DNA of 64,000 bases. Origin: Orbus hercynius. GTDB taxonomy: Bacteria; Pseudomonadota; Gammaproteobacteria; Enterobacterales; Orbaceae. Of the stretch, positions 20,828 through 28,983 are shown in pieces. Where the stretch lies: the NCBI RefSeq assembly GCF_003634275.1, contig NZ_RBWY01000004.1:62001-126000 (forward strand). The letters run 5' to 3'. Every line of letters begins with the position of its first letter. Within the stretch, counting starts at the first letter, position 1. Both the position numbers and the translations under genes were made by a program. A model generated the notes under the pieces. The model saw only the letters and a program-made list of their open reading frames with translations. It had not been told where the DNA came from and did no database searches.

Positions 20828-21232
20828 CTGTTGACTTTATTAATCACCATGTTTACTTTTGCCGACCTGCGCTTGCTAATGAGAGTGAAAAACAGATTCA
20901 AGGGATTTGGCAGCTATCCTCTTATGTTATAGAAGTCAAAGACAGGGAAAAAAATCCTACCGATGGGTAATCACCCAACTAGATATACCATTTTCGCGGC
21001 TGAAGGACAAACGTGGTTTATGTTAACTGGCGCTTATCGCATTGAAGGCGATACATGGATTAGGTCAGTTGACGTTGCTTGGAATCCTGCTTGGATAGGC
21101 ACTGAACAAACACGTCAATTCAAAATTAATGATGATACGTTACAAATATTAACACCTTGGCGAATTATGCCAAACTGGATAGATAAAGGGGAAACGCGTA
21201 GCATTATTACTTTTGTTCGTTTTACAAAGTGA
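20828..21232 (+). pseudogene. Lipocalin-like domain protein, frameshifted
   Basis: Two adjacent frames together give one lipocalin-like protein. One frame reads IQGIWQLSSYVIEVKDRE up to a run of seven A at 20948-20954 and soon stops (20968). The next frame, read with one A fewer, continues KILPMGNHPTRYTIFAAEG to FVRFTK at 21229. A hydrophobic, signal-peptide-like stretch (LLTLLITMFTFA) lies at 20828-20865 in the same frame as the C-terminal part, not the middle part, so a second shift near 20866-20872 is likely. No in-frame ATG remains for the signal. I read it as a decaying gene; slippage on A7 could restore only one of the two breaks. Confidence 0.55.
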
Positions 21233-21430
21233 TTGCGCAAATCCATTAGAAGATTAAATAGACAATGCTATCACTTTAATCGTCTCAGTAATTCGCAAAT
21301 TGCCTTAGAATTATTGAGATTAACGATCAATGTCAATTAATTGATCTATTTAAACGATTATCAAAAAGATCATTAATTTGATATAAATAATAACCCATTA
21401 TAATAATAAAATAGATCCATAAAACACTCA

Positions 21431-21450
21431 GCCCATTTATGGGCTTTTTT
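21431..21450 (+). terminator. Intrinsic terminator
   Basis: GCCCA-TTTA-TGGGC is followed directly by six T. It ends plus-strand transcripts about 200 bp after the lipocalin-like pseudogene, with no other plus-strand gene between. Confidence 0.75.
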
Positions 21451-21566
21451 ATTGCCTAACCTGTTTATCGAACAAAATTATTTTAAGTCGTTTATCTCTG
21501 AAAGTTTTATTAATAACTACCGATAACCATTTTACCAGAGCAAAATAGCTAAATGGCTGCCAAGCT

Positions 21567-21609
21567 GCTTATTGGTGATAACTAAAGATATTCGTTATCG
21601 CCAATAAGC
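21567..21609. repeat. Long stem-loop downstream of gltS
   Basis: GCTTATTGGTGATAAC and GTTATCGCCAATAAGC pair over 16 positions (one G-T) around an 11-base loop. It lies 24 bp beyond the gltS stop on the transcribed side. There is no T-run on the minus strand, so it is a transcript-end stabiliser or an unusual terminator rather than a standard one. Confidence 0.6.
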
Positions 21610-21632
21610 ATACATGTGACACTACAATGCGA

Positions 21633-22850
21633 TTAAGCAAAGAAAGGAAGTAATAGAAATAATTTAATGACAAATGAATTAACTAAATCAACAAAGAATG
21701 CCCCAACCATTGGTACAACAATAAAAGCAATATGAGATGGACCAAAACGCTCAGTGACAATTTGCATATTAACAATAGCGGTTGGTGTTGCACCTAGACC
21801 AAAACCACAATGACCCGCAGCTAAAACAGCCGCATCATAATTTTTCCCCATAATTCTAAATGTCACATTAATAGCATATAACGCCATCACAATAGTTTGC
21901 ACCAGTAAAATAATGACCATTGGGATGGCCAAAGAAACTAACTCCCATAACTGTAAACTCATTAATGCCATAGCAAGAAATAAGGAAAGACTGACATTAC
22001 CACAAATAGAGACTGATCGTTCTACAATTTGGTAATTACTCACCCGCGGCACAATATTACTAATAATCACACCAACAAATAACACACATACAAAACTGGG
22101 TAACGCAAAAATAGAGCCTTGCAGTGCCTGCTCAATATAACGACCGACAGTTAAACAGACCGCTAACATGGCGATCGTTTCGATCATTGCAGAGGAATTG
22201 ATTGAACGTTTTACTTGCGGTTTTTCAAAGGCAGTTGCATCAATCGGATTATCATTTTCTAGTTCATTATCGATACCCTGCTCAAGTTTATGCTTTTTAA
22301 TCAGATAACCCGCAACAGGCCCACCGATTATTCCGCCAAAAACCAAACCAAAAGTAGCACAAGCCATTGCAGCTTCAACCGCGCCAGTAAAACCGTATTG
22401 ATTAGTAAAAATCTCCCCCCAAGCAGCGCCAGTACCATGTCCGCCGGAAAGCGTGATAGAGCCAGCAATTAATCCCATCAAAGGATCTAATCCCAACATA
22501 CTAGAGAGCGCAATCCCAATAATATTTTGAATAAATAGTAAACCGACAACCGCTAACAAAAAGACAACAATCATTTTGCCACCCAATTTTAGCTGATTAA
22601 TATTAGCATTTAAGCCAATACTGGCAAAAAACATTAACATTAATGGCTCTCGTAATGACATATCAAAGCTGACTTGCCAATTAAAGATGATTTTTACAAG
22701 CAGTAAAATAATTGCAGCAAATAGCCCTCCCGCTACCGGGCTTGGTATTGTATAACGATTTAAAAAACCAATTTTAGTGACTAAAAGTCGGCCAATGAGT
22801 AACACAAGACTAGCAATAACTAATGTGTTGTAAATATCGAGTTTTAACAT
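21633..22850 (-). CDS. gltS: Sodium/glutamate symporter GltS
   Basis: An inner-membrane Na+-coupled L-glutamate importer of 405 residues with two inverted halves. Family stretches are plain: RYTIPSPVAGGLF, GSITLSGGHGTGAAWGE (re-entrant loop), ATFGLVFGGIIGGPVA and GHCGFGLGATPTAIVNMQ. The ATG at 22850 is chosen because ACGGAG lies 9 bp upstream and the product then starts MLKLDIYNTLVIAS like relatives; an upstream in-frame start at 22895 lacks support. It is a single gene with a strong 3' hairpin. Confidence 0.95.
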   Translation of the reverse strand: MLKLDIYNTLVIASLVLLIGRLLVTKIGFLNRYTIPSPVAGGLFAAIILLLVKIIFNWQVSFDMSLREPLMLMFFASIGLNANINQLKLGGKMIVVFLLAVVGLLFIQNIIGIALSSMLGLDPLMGLIAGSITLSGGHGTGAAWGEIFTNQYGFTGAVEAAMACATFGLVFGGIIGGPVAGYLIKKHKLEQGIDNELENDNPIDATAFEKPQVKRSINSSAMIETIAMLAVCLTVGRYIEQALQGSIFALPSFVCVLFVGVIISNIVPRVSNYQIVERSVSICGNVSLSLFLAMALMSLQLWELVSLAIPMVIILLVQTIVMALYAINVTFRIMGKNYDAAVLAAGHCGFGLGATPTAIVNMQIVTERFGPSHIAFIVVPMVGAFFVDLVNSFVIKLFLLLPFFA

Positions 22851-23290
22851 TTGGTTGAACTCCGTAAAAAAGATTGAGTAAGATTGAAAAACCACAATGA
22901 AAATACGCGTTGAATTTAACTATAATTGATTATTAAATAATAATTTTCATAAATATACATTAATGATGACATCTAAAAGAAGCCAATCGCGGTGATTTTA
23001 CCCAACAAGAATCATAAATAGTGCGCCATAATAGCATAAAATGATGGTATATGTGGCATTAATGCTAATAACCTAGTCTATTTTCGGCAAAAATCGGTAA
23101 ATGCTTTAGTATAAAAATAGAATTTATATCGTTGATATTCAATCAATAATTATTAAGTGTCTTGGGATTTAAGCATTAATTTTCAGGCTAATAACGCATT
23201 ATTAATAATACTAACAGCGACTAAAAGGTTACTCTATTTCAATTATAATATCATCGAGAAGGAATCAAATCCTTCACGAATAATAATTGA
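22851..23290. other. Intergenic region between ansB and gltS
   Basis: About 440 bp, AT-rich. It holds the gltS promoter region and the 3' end of the ansB transcript. GAAGGA and TCCTTC (23258-23275) form a small hairpin near the ansB stop but without a following T-run on the minus strand. No gene is seen. Confidence 0.4.
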
Positions 23291-24334
23291 TTAATAAGTA
23301 TGGAAATATTGCTGAAGCAATGCCGGATCACGCGTCTGAATTAAAGCCGTCATGAGTAAAATTCTTGCTTTGACAGGATTAAGGGAATCAGATGCAATAC
23401 CGGGATCAATTAAGCTATCAGAAACGATGCCATTACCTGTTCGTGAGGACCGTACAACAACAATCCCTGCATCAATGGCTTGATTAATTCCATATAAACT
23501 TCTATCAGATACCGAGCCATCACCGCTACCAGCGTAAACAATTCCATCTGCTTTATTGGCTATAACCGCTTGGTACAAATACACGGGATCATCTTGGTAT
23601 CCATAAAGTATCACCACCTCTGGTAATCGGGTGATATCACGCACATCAAAAATTGCGTTCTTGGTATGGATTTTATCTATTTTGCTTGCAAATTTTGGGG
23701 TTCCCCCCACCACTACACCTAAATATCCTTGTTCTGTTGCTCTAAAAGCATCTAATGTGGTTGTATTCGTTTTACTAATAAAACGAGCAGACGCAATGCG
23801 ATCATTGATGACAACCATGACACCGCGACCTTGAGACTGCGGATCCGCAGCAACCGTCACCGCCTCAAGCAAGTTCATTGGTCCATCGGCACTAATGGCA
23901 GTCGCTGGGCGCATAGCTGCTGTAAAAACAACCGGTTTATCACTTTTCACTGTTAAATTTAGGAAATAGGCCGTTTCCTCAAGTGTGTCAGTACCATGCG
24001 TAATCACCACACCATCAATATCATCTTGCGCAAGTAATTGATTCACTCGCTGTGATAACGCCAAAATAATATCGCTTGTCATATTTTTACTATCAATATT
24101 GGCAATTTGTTCCCCTTCTATTTGAGCAATAGAATTAAGTTCAGGAACAGCATTAATAAGTGCTTGTACGCTCAGTTCACCAGCTTTATAGTCTGTCGTT
24201 TGTGTATTGCTCGGCGCGGCTCCTGCAATAGTTCCCCCTGTTGCTAGAATAACAATATGAGGTAGCTTCGTTTCGCCAAAACATACCGTACTGACGATAA
24301 ATAAAGTCGCCATGAATATTACTTTATATTTCAT
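23291..24334 (-). CDS. ansB: Periplasmic L-asparaginase (type II)
   Basis: Hydrolyses L-asparagine to aspartate and ammonia in the periplasm. At 347 residues, with a signal peptide ([20 protein letters not shown]), it carries both family signatures: LATGGTIAG with the nucleophilic threonine and [18 protein letters not shown] with the second catalytic threonine, aspartate and the site lysine further on. The strong site GGAG-AT-AGGGA precedes the ATG. It forms a logical neighbour to GltS in amino-acid scavenging, though each has its own transcript. Confidence 0.94.
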   Translation of the reverse strand: MKYKVIFMATLFIVSTVCFGETKLPHIVILATGGTIAGAAPSNTQTTDYKAGELSVQALINAVPELNSIAQIEGEQIANIDSKNMTSDIILALSQRVNQLLAQDDIDGVVITHGTDTLEETAYFLNLTVKSDKPVVFTAAMRPATAISADGPMNLLEAVTVAADPQSQGRGVMVVINDRIASARFISKTNTTTLDAFRATEQGYLGVVVGGTPKFASKIDKIHTKNAIFDVRDITRLPEVVILYGYQDDPVYLYQAVIANKADGIVYAGSGDGSVSDRSLYGINQAIDAGIVVVRSSRTGNGIVSDSLIDPGIASDSLNPVKARILLMTALIQTRDPALLQQYFHTY

Positions 24335-24415
24335 TCCCTATCTCCACTATTCAGCCAAAAATGGCACTGTTTCAGATATCTTATAGTGATATTAATATAA
24401 TGCCTATATTCTGGA

Positions 24416-24431
24416 AATGAAAAAAATCACA
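24416..24431 (-). promoter_or_regulatory. Possible CRP-like site upstream of ansB
   Basis: On the minus strand TGTGA-N6-TCATT, one full half-site and a 3-of-5 second half. It lies about 80 bp before the ansB start. In enterobacteria ansB is controlled by CRP and FNR, which is the reason for noting it; the match is partial. Confidence 0.3.
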
Positions 24432-24536
24432 AATATGATTAAATGATCGTCATCCTATTAAGTGTAGCGGCTTATAACACGTCTTGTTTCAAATATTTTA
24501 AAAAATGCAGCAACCGTGAAAGCGATATGTATAAGA

Positions 24537-25016
24537 TTATTTATCTCTTAAGCACCTTTGCTTATATTTATAACCAAATGAAAGAGGTGTTAACTTTTTA
24601 TTAGAATCATAACGACGCTCTTCATAATTATCCGTCGTTACCATTTCATCATGATTAATATATTCATACTGACTTAATGAGTGAATTTCGCCATCATCGA
24701 TGACTTTATTCCAGACTAATTTTTGCTTAAACAATAACGGTATATCGCCAGAGTCGTAATCATCATCATTTTGTATTCTAATGTGAGTCTCATCTATTTT
24801 AGAATACATCATATGATTCTCACCAATTGAGTCAGCGCTATCAACATCAGCATAGATTAAAGCGGACTTATCATGATTAATTTCACCAAATTGCTCAACA
24901 AATGGTTCACAACGCCACGTTCCAACTAACATATCGATAGTCACCTCAGTTGCATTGCCATTAAACCCAATAAGCGTGGTGCCAAGCAGTAAACTGGATA
25001 ATACTTTTATAATCAT
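24537..25016 (-). CDS. Small secreted protein of unknown function
   Basis: A 159-residue protein with a clear signal peptide (MIIKVLSSLLLGTTLIGFNGNA) and an acidic, aspartate-rich mature part containing LVGTWRCEPF near its start and a single further cysteine (QRCLRDK) at the end, suggesting one disulfide. The LVGTW start resembles small lipocalin-like exported proteins, without enough else to assign it. The ATG at 25016 has AGGTGA 5 bp upstream. It is the last host gene before the mobile element. Confidence 0.6.
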   Translation of the reverse strand: MIIKVLSSLLLGTTLIGFNGNATEVTIDMLVGTWRCEPFVEQFGEINHDKSALIYADVDSADSIGENHMMYSKIDETHIRIQNDDDYDSGDIPLLFKQKLVWNKVIDDGEIHSLSQYEYINHDEMVTTDNYEERRYDSNKKLTPLSFGYKYKQRCLRDK

Positions 25017-25220
25017 TATGATCACCTATTTAATGTCAGGTTCGGTTATTGTATCTCAAATATTAAAGTATATACCGATAACACTCAATAGTACGCTGTT
25101 GGATGGAGTTTCAAAGAAAAGATAATAATTTTATTCAAGTGGCTTATGGATAAATAAGAATGATACGTTCAATAATTGCTAAAAAGTTGGAATAATCATC
25201 AAGACAAAGAAAAGTCAATT

Positions 25221-25251
25221 AATATTCAATTGGTGCGTGGGCGGGATCTGA
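25221..25251 (-). repeat. Left attachment site (degenerate copy of the tRNA-Leu 3' end)
   Basis: Over 25221-25246 it matches 40260-40286 except one C/G change and one missing C within the acceptor-stem part (GGTGC-GTGGGCGGGA against GGTGCCGTGGGCGGGA). The match fades after that (ATCTGA against ACTTGA). Confidence 0.75.
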
Positions 25252-25307
25252 TTTATATAACAAAAAGCATTGAAAAATATAAATCCATATTTTTATATTT
25301 ATAAATT

Positions 25308-25328
25308 GTATAACTAAACGTATAACTA
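25308..25328 (+). promoter_or_regulatory. Integrase arm-type repeats, left
   Basis: Two direct copies of GTATAACTA at 25308-25316 and 25320-25328, a 12-bp period, about 60-80 bp inside the left att site. The same pair with the same 12-bp period occurs beside the right att site. This is the arrangement expected for arm-type sites of a tyrosine integrase. Confidence 0.6.
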
Positions 25329-25574
25329 TAGCAAAAAGTGACTCCTTTAATTGTTCATAATTTATACTGTTCTAATTTTCACTGTTTAGTGGTATTTAAT
25401 AATCGACGATTGCCTAAAATTTTACTTAACGCGAAATTGGAAATTATTATCACCTCACCAAAGAGGAATTATTTTATTTTGGTAAGCAGTAATTATTTTT
25501 ACTGATCATTAAAAATTGGTATGAATCTTGCTTGGGAGAATTTTTTATACCCCCCCTAAAAAGTTTTTGAAAAA

Positions 25575-25689
25575 GTATCCCCTTACTCCCCTTAATTTGC
25601 GCAACACTTTTATTATCAACACATACGAGAGTTTTAAGTGTCCCCTTGTGTCCCCCTTGTATCCCCTTAATTTCTGAAAGTATCCCCTT
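25575..25689 (-). repeat. Left iteron cluster (candidate origin half)
   Basis: Copies of GTATCCCCTT (minus-strand AAGGGGATAC), all in one orientation: 25575-25584, 25585-25593 (degenerate), 25638-25647 (GTG variant), 25648-25658 (one extra C), 25659-25668 and 25680-25689. They stand out as C-runs in very AT-rich non-coding DNA (25252-25690), which contains nothing else I can name. The unit is the same as in the right cluster. Confidence 0.7.
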
Positions 25690-25699
25690 GATTTGATTA

Positions 25700-25900
25700 T
25701 TAATTAAACAATTTAATGATTTTAGCTAGTGATTGATTATCTTGATGATGCGCTTTATCGGTTTTACCGTTGCCAAACCCTGATGCTTTGGCGGCGATAT
25801 CACGCGTATTACCTTTAACCTCTGGAAAATTTTCCACAATTGAATCCGTTTTAAATGTATTGATTGCTGATTTTAGGTTTATTGATGACCTTAAAGATAA
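25700..25900 (-). pseudogene. Possible remnant of a phage replication/partition-type HTH protein
   Basis: The minus strand encodes VKGNTRDIAAKASGFGNGKT, which resembles the DNA-binding segment of phage and plasmid ParB-like or replication regulators (pattern TRD-x-A-x-x-x-G-x-G-x-x-T). The frame loses the expected continuation soon after and has no start or ribosome site of its own. The tail-operon terminator lies upstream of it. Called a remnant on a weak motif match. Confidence 0.25.
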
Positions 25901-25901
25901 T

Positions 25902-25925
25902 AAAAAAGCCCCGTTAAGGGCTTTT
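25902..25925 (-). terminator. Intrinsic terminator of the tail operon
   Basis: On the minus strand AAAAGCCC-TTAACG-GGGCTTTT continues into a T-run. It overlaps the stop codon of the hub-protein gene, so the minus-strand operon that starts upstream of the primase can end here. Confidence 0.8.
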
Positions 25926-26768
25926 GTTAAATACTTTATACAGGAGTAAATTACTTTCATATAACCCACCGATTAGATTACATGATAAATTATGCTCAAT
26001 ACCTCCTATTATATAATCACCGGTTGCTAGTGGTAAATCAGTAATTAATTTTACAGGCTTACCGACTTTATAAGACGAGTTAAAGTAAGTCTTAGCCGTT
26101 AAATGGGTGCGTAAATACATAGGATAACCAATTAACCCCGTTTCTGGTGCGATCGTTATCACTGGCTCACTGGGAATATAATCGCTACTGTGTAGGGTTA
26201 TCGTGTCATAGTCAAAAATAACAAGACAACCTACATTATTAACAATTTCCATTATTTGATTGTATGGGCTACCAACTATATAAGGGTTACTTAATGAGGA
26301 TGTCACGCCATTATTGACGAGTGTCATACCAAAGGGCTTTATAATAGCCTCTATTGCTTCACTTGCTTTTACCTCGCCATTGAATGAAAAGGGCTTAGCG
26401 ACCTCTATCATTAAAAACGCACTAGCATAGCAATCAATACTTACAGATATATCGGGGGCTTGGTTGAAGTCTGCCACGCAATTAGCAATAACGCCCTGAT
26501 AAACTGTTATGCCGTTAGCTTTAACCTCTAATAAGTTTAACTTGTCACCAGTTCGCCATATCCCCATATTAGTTATTATTGCGATTGTATCGCGACTTAG
26601 CCCCCATATTCTAAATGACCCTTTACCGCTATTCGTGCCATTGACAGAGGTTATTTGTGCGGTACTTCTAGGTGATAAATAGGTCACTTTTCTGCTGCCG
26701 TCACTAAATGATTGGCTATCATTCGCTAAGGTGATCGTAAAGTCTAATTGTTGGTTCTGATAATCCAT
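25914..26768 (-). CDS. Phage baseplate hub-like protein
   Basis: A 284-residue protein with no signal or membrane span, rich in beta-strand pattern. NGTNSGKGSFRIWGLSRDTI and the middle part KPFGMTLVNNG resemble hub proteins of contractile-tailed phages (gpD/XkdQ-like), which sit at the end of the tail tube. The gene position directly after the tape measure supports this. The length is near that of the shorter members of that group. The last codon overlaps a strong terminator. The assignment is by pattern and gene order, not by a decisive motif. Confidence 0.6.
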   Translation of the reverse strand: MDYQNQQLDFTITLANDSQSFSDGSRKVTYLSPRSTAQITSVNGTNSGKGSFRIWGLSRDTIAIITNMGIWRTGDKLNLLEVKANGITVYQGVIANCVADFNQAPDISVSIDCYASAFLMIEVAKPFSFNGEVKASEAIEAIIKPFGMTLVNNGVTSSLSNPYIVGSPYNQIMEIVNNVGCLVIFDYDTITLHSSDYIPSEPVITIAPETGLIGYPMYLRTHLTAKTYFNSSYKVGKPVKLITDLPLATGDYIIGGIEHNLSCNLIGGLYESNLLLYKVFNKSP

Positions 26769-26779
26769 TATTAATACCT

Positions 26780-28345
26780 CTATGAAATATTGCTAAGGTG
26801 AGGAAATACGCCCGATGCGTTTATTTTGTTAAATGATGATCTTTGCATATCGACGCTTGATTTTAAGCTCTCAATATCAGCCATTAACGCGCTAAAGGTT
26901 GATGCGTCACTATTGACTACAATCTCGTAATTATTTACTACCGCATTACTATTATTGGCCACGCTATTGATCGAACTCTGTAAAGGGTTAGGCGCTGATA
27001 ATTCGTTATAATTTGAAAATTTATTGTTATCTACGCCTATCAATCCACTTGTTTTATTCTTTAATCCTGTATCGCTATCAGTTTTTAATAGTGAATTTAG
27101 ATGATCAAAGATGTAAGGGGAATATTTTAACCAATCAATAATCCCACCATTAAAACTACCCTCATTATTTTTGAACTTGATAACGCCGTTTTCTCGGTCG
27201 ATAGATTCGATATTATCGTCTAGTCGTTTTAATATTTCGCCTTTCTGTCCCTCCGCTTTGCCTTGTTTTTTCTCTATATTATTTAAATACTCTAACGCCT
27301 CTTTCTTTTGGGTAGTATAAAGCCCATCCTTACCAAAGAGAGTATCAACGCCTTTACTAACACCCGTCACTAATACGTTAACGAGGTCTAACGCATCTTC
27401 AACCATCGGGGCAAGGGTTGCGCTATTGGTTGCCAAATTAGTATAGATTTTATTAAGTTTAACGCTGGCGCCTGTCCATTTCTCCCCTACGATATTGATT
27501 GCGTTATCTAACTCCTTTTCGCTCTTTTCAAGTTCAACCTTACTTTTTCGGCTACGCTCGACTTGCGCCAGTGTGCTAATAGCCTGTTTTTCGCCTGTGT
27601 TTAAATTAGAATTAAAGTTTTTATCTGATAGGGCGGAGTATTGAGCACCATCTAACCCCATTCTATCAGCGACCTGTAACCGTCTATTATCATCTTTAAT
27701 ACTAGTTAAAACCGCTGATATCTCCCTAAGCGTTTTTATTGGGCTTGTATCTAAATAATCGACTTGTTTATTACTGCCTGAAAAAGCATTTAGATTGGTG
27801 ATCATGCTTAAAATATCGGGGTCAATGTTGCCGTTAGCTTTATAGCCTGATTGATTAAGGCTTAATTTATTGATTAATCCGTCAAGTGTTCCCGCGTTTT
27901 GGTTGCCTAATTTCAACGCTTGATGAACTGCTTCGATATCTTTCGCGCTTGCCGTGCCAGTTCTCGCCTGGTTAGCCAGTGATGTAATATCATTAGCTGA
28001 TTTGTTGGCGCCATCTTTAATCCCCTTCATGCCAAAGGATAAGCCACTAATTGCCCCCATGATTTTAAATATCTTAGTGAGTTCATTAAAATTAGCTTTA
28101 TTTTCCTTTAATGCGTCTTTTTTTTGCTTAATATCTTTGTCGTTTATCTTCTTGGTTTTATCGGCGCGTATCTTTTCCGTTTTACCTATTTTTTTATCTA
28201 ATACACCAGCGTCTTTTAATACTTTGTTAATATTTTCAGATACGCCTTTTAATGCTAATTGCGATTCCTCAAGCGACTGTATAAACTTGTCCACTCCCTG
28301 CGCTTTTAGCTCTAGCTTCATTTCTTCGATTGTTCCACTGCTCAT
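26780..28345 (-). CDS. Phage tail tape measure-like protein (short)
   Basis: A 521-residue, largely helical and lysine-rich protein: a coiled-coil N-terminal part (about 30-80), a small glycine-rich hydrophobic patch (IFKIMGAISGLSFGMKGIKD, about 92-111), alpha-helical segments and a C-terminal asparagine-rich stretch. This shape and the position right after the chaperone pair fit a tape measure, which sets tail length. By the usual 0.15 nm per residue it would give a tail near 80 nm, short for a myovirus. The ATG has AAGGA 6 bp upstream. 11 bp separate it from the hub gene. Confidence 0.65.
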   Translation of the reverse strand: MSSGTIEEMKLELKAQGVDKFIQSLEESQLALKGVSENINKVLKDAGVLDKKIGKTEKIRADKTKKINDKDIKQKKDALKENKANFNELTKIFKIMGAISGLSFGMKGIKDGANKSANDITSLANQARTGTASAKDIEAVHQALKLGNQNAGTLDGLINKLSLNQSGYKANGNIDPDILSMITNLNAFSGSNKQVDYLDTSPIKTLREISAVLTSIKDDNRRLQVADRMGLDGAQYSALSDKNFNSNLNTGEKQAISTLAQVERSRKSKVELEKSEKELDNAINIVGEKWTGASVKLNKIYTNLATNSATLAPMVEDALDLVNVLVTGVSKGVDTLFGKDGLYTTQKKEALEYLNNIEKKQGKAEGQKGEILKRLDDNIESIDRENGVIKFKNNEGSFNGGIIDWLKYSPYIFDHLNSLLKTDSDTGLKNKTSGLIGVDNNKFSNYNELSAPNPLQSSINSVANNSNAVVNNYEIVVNSDASTFSALMADIESLKSSVDMQRSSFNKINASGVFPHLSNIS

Positions 28346-28370
28346 ACTTTATCCTTGTAAAAAGAGACGA

Positions 28371-28622
28371 TTAAATCGTCCCTATGTTTATCGAGTGTTT
28401 ACCGTCTTTTTTTCTGTTAATAACGCCTTGATTGTAGTTATCAACTTGTAACACTTCCGCCATAATGAATAAATCCGTTAATGAGTAATACTCTTGTAAC
28501 TCTTTTAATGTTGCCTTACCTGTTGAGATTAGCGCGCCACAGTATGCGCCAATATTCACATATCCCTTTAGCCTGTACTCGCTAGGGCGATAAGGCAAGT
28601 TTAACGGCTTTATTCTTCGGTA
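28371..28622 (-). CDS. Tail assembly chaperone, frameshift extension (gpGT-like part)
   Basis: The -1 frame after the slippery site at 28622-28628. Read through, the upstream protein ends ...MIVNF and continues YRRIKPLNLPYRPSEYRLKG to EYYSLTDLFIMAEVLQVDNYN. The YYSLTDLF...DNYN part looks like the T-domain of phage tail chaperones. This frame is open back past the end of the upstream gene, and its only independent start is a TTG at 28598 without a ribosome site, so I read it as made by frameshifting. The fused product would be about 197 residues. Confidence 0.65.
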   Translation of the reverse strand, partial: YRRIKPLNLPYRPSEYRLKGYVNIGAYCGALISTGKATLKELQEYYSLTDLFIMAEVLQVDNYNQGVINRKKDGKHSINIGTI

Positions 28623-28963
28623 AAATTTACTATCATGCTTAACGCCTCGCCACGTAAACGGATGACGGTACTAATATCCTCTATATCATCGCCCCTCTGG
28701 TCTATTTCTCTAGCGGTGCTTATGTCGTTAGGGTTTGGCACGTATTTAACTAAGTATAATAATGATTCCCATAGTTCGCGCCCCTCTGCGGTTGCCGTTT
28801 TCATCATTAATGATTGCGGTGTTACGTCCTCGCCACAAAGTGAAAATGCTTGATTAAACATTCTTTCACCAATAAACGCGTTTGGCTCTGTAACCAAAAA
28901 CACCTTACCTTTATCGCGTCCTGTTTCTGTATTAATTGTAATTAGCTTTGTTGCTCTGGCCAT
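28610..28963 (-). CDS. Tail assembly chaperone (gpG-like)
   Basis: A 117-residue protein starting MARATKLITINTETGRDKGK, with acidic helical C-terminal part. Its place between the primase and the tape measure, and the -1 slippery heptamer just before its stop, mark it as the short form of a lambda G/GT-type chaperone pair that coats the tape measure during tail assembly. The ribosome site AAAGGAGTT lies 5 bp before the ATG and is among the best in the element; the primase ends 20 bp upstream. Confidence 0.65.
   Translation of the reverse strand: MARATKLITINTETGRDKGKVFLVTEPNAFIGERMFNQAFSLCGEDVTPQSLMMKTATAEGRELWESLLYLVKYVPNPNDISTAREIDQRGDDIEDISTVIRLRGEALSMIVNFTEE
28622..28628 (-). promoter_or_regulatory. 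Programmed -1 ribosomal frameshift site (A AAT TTT)
   Basis: In the frame of the chaperone gene the bases are GTA AAT TTT ACC, giving the heptamer A-AAT-TTT, which fits X-XXY-YYZ. It lies three codons before the zero-frame stop, and the -1 frame is open on both sides of it. Confidence 0.65.
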
Positions 28964-28983
28964 TTTATAACTCCTTTGTTTTG

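Noticed and set aside
25221-25251. A second, partial tRNA-Leu gene at the left boundary
   Set aside because: Only the 3' part of the tRNA is present, with a deletion in the acceptor stem. It is an att remnant, not a tRNA gene.
25575-25689. Iteron clusters as a CRISPR array
   Set aside because: Units are 10 bp, mostly tandem or at uneven spacing, with no spacers of constant length and no cas genes.
25700-25969. Intact 89-residue gene at the left end of the element
   Set aside because: The start region overlaps the hub-protein gene and the operon terminator, and the HTH-like motif is cut off. Kept only as a possible remnant.
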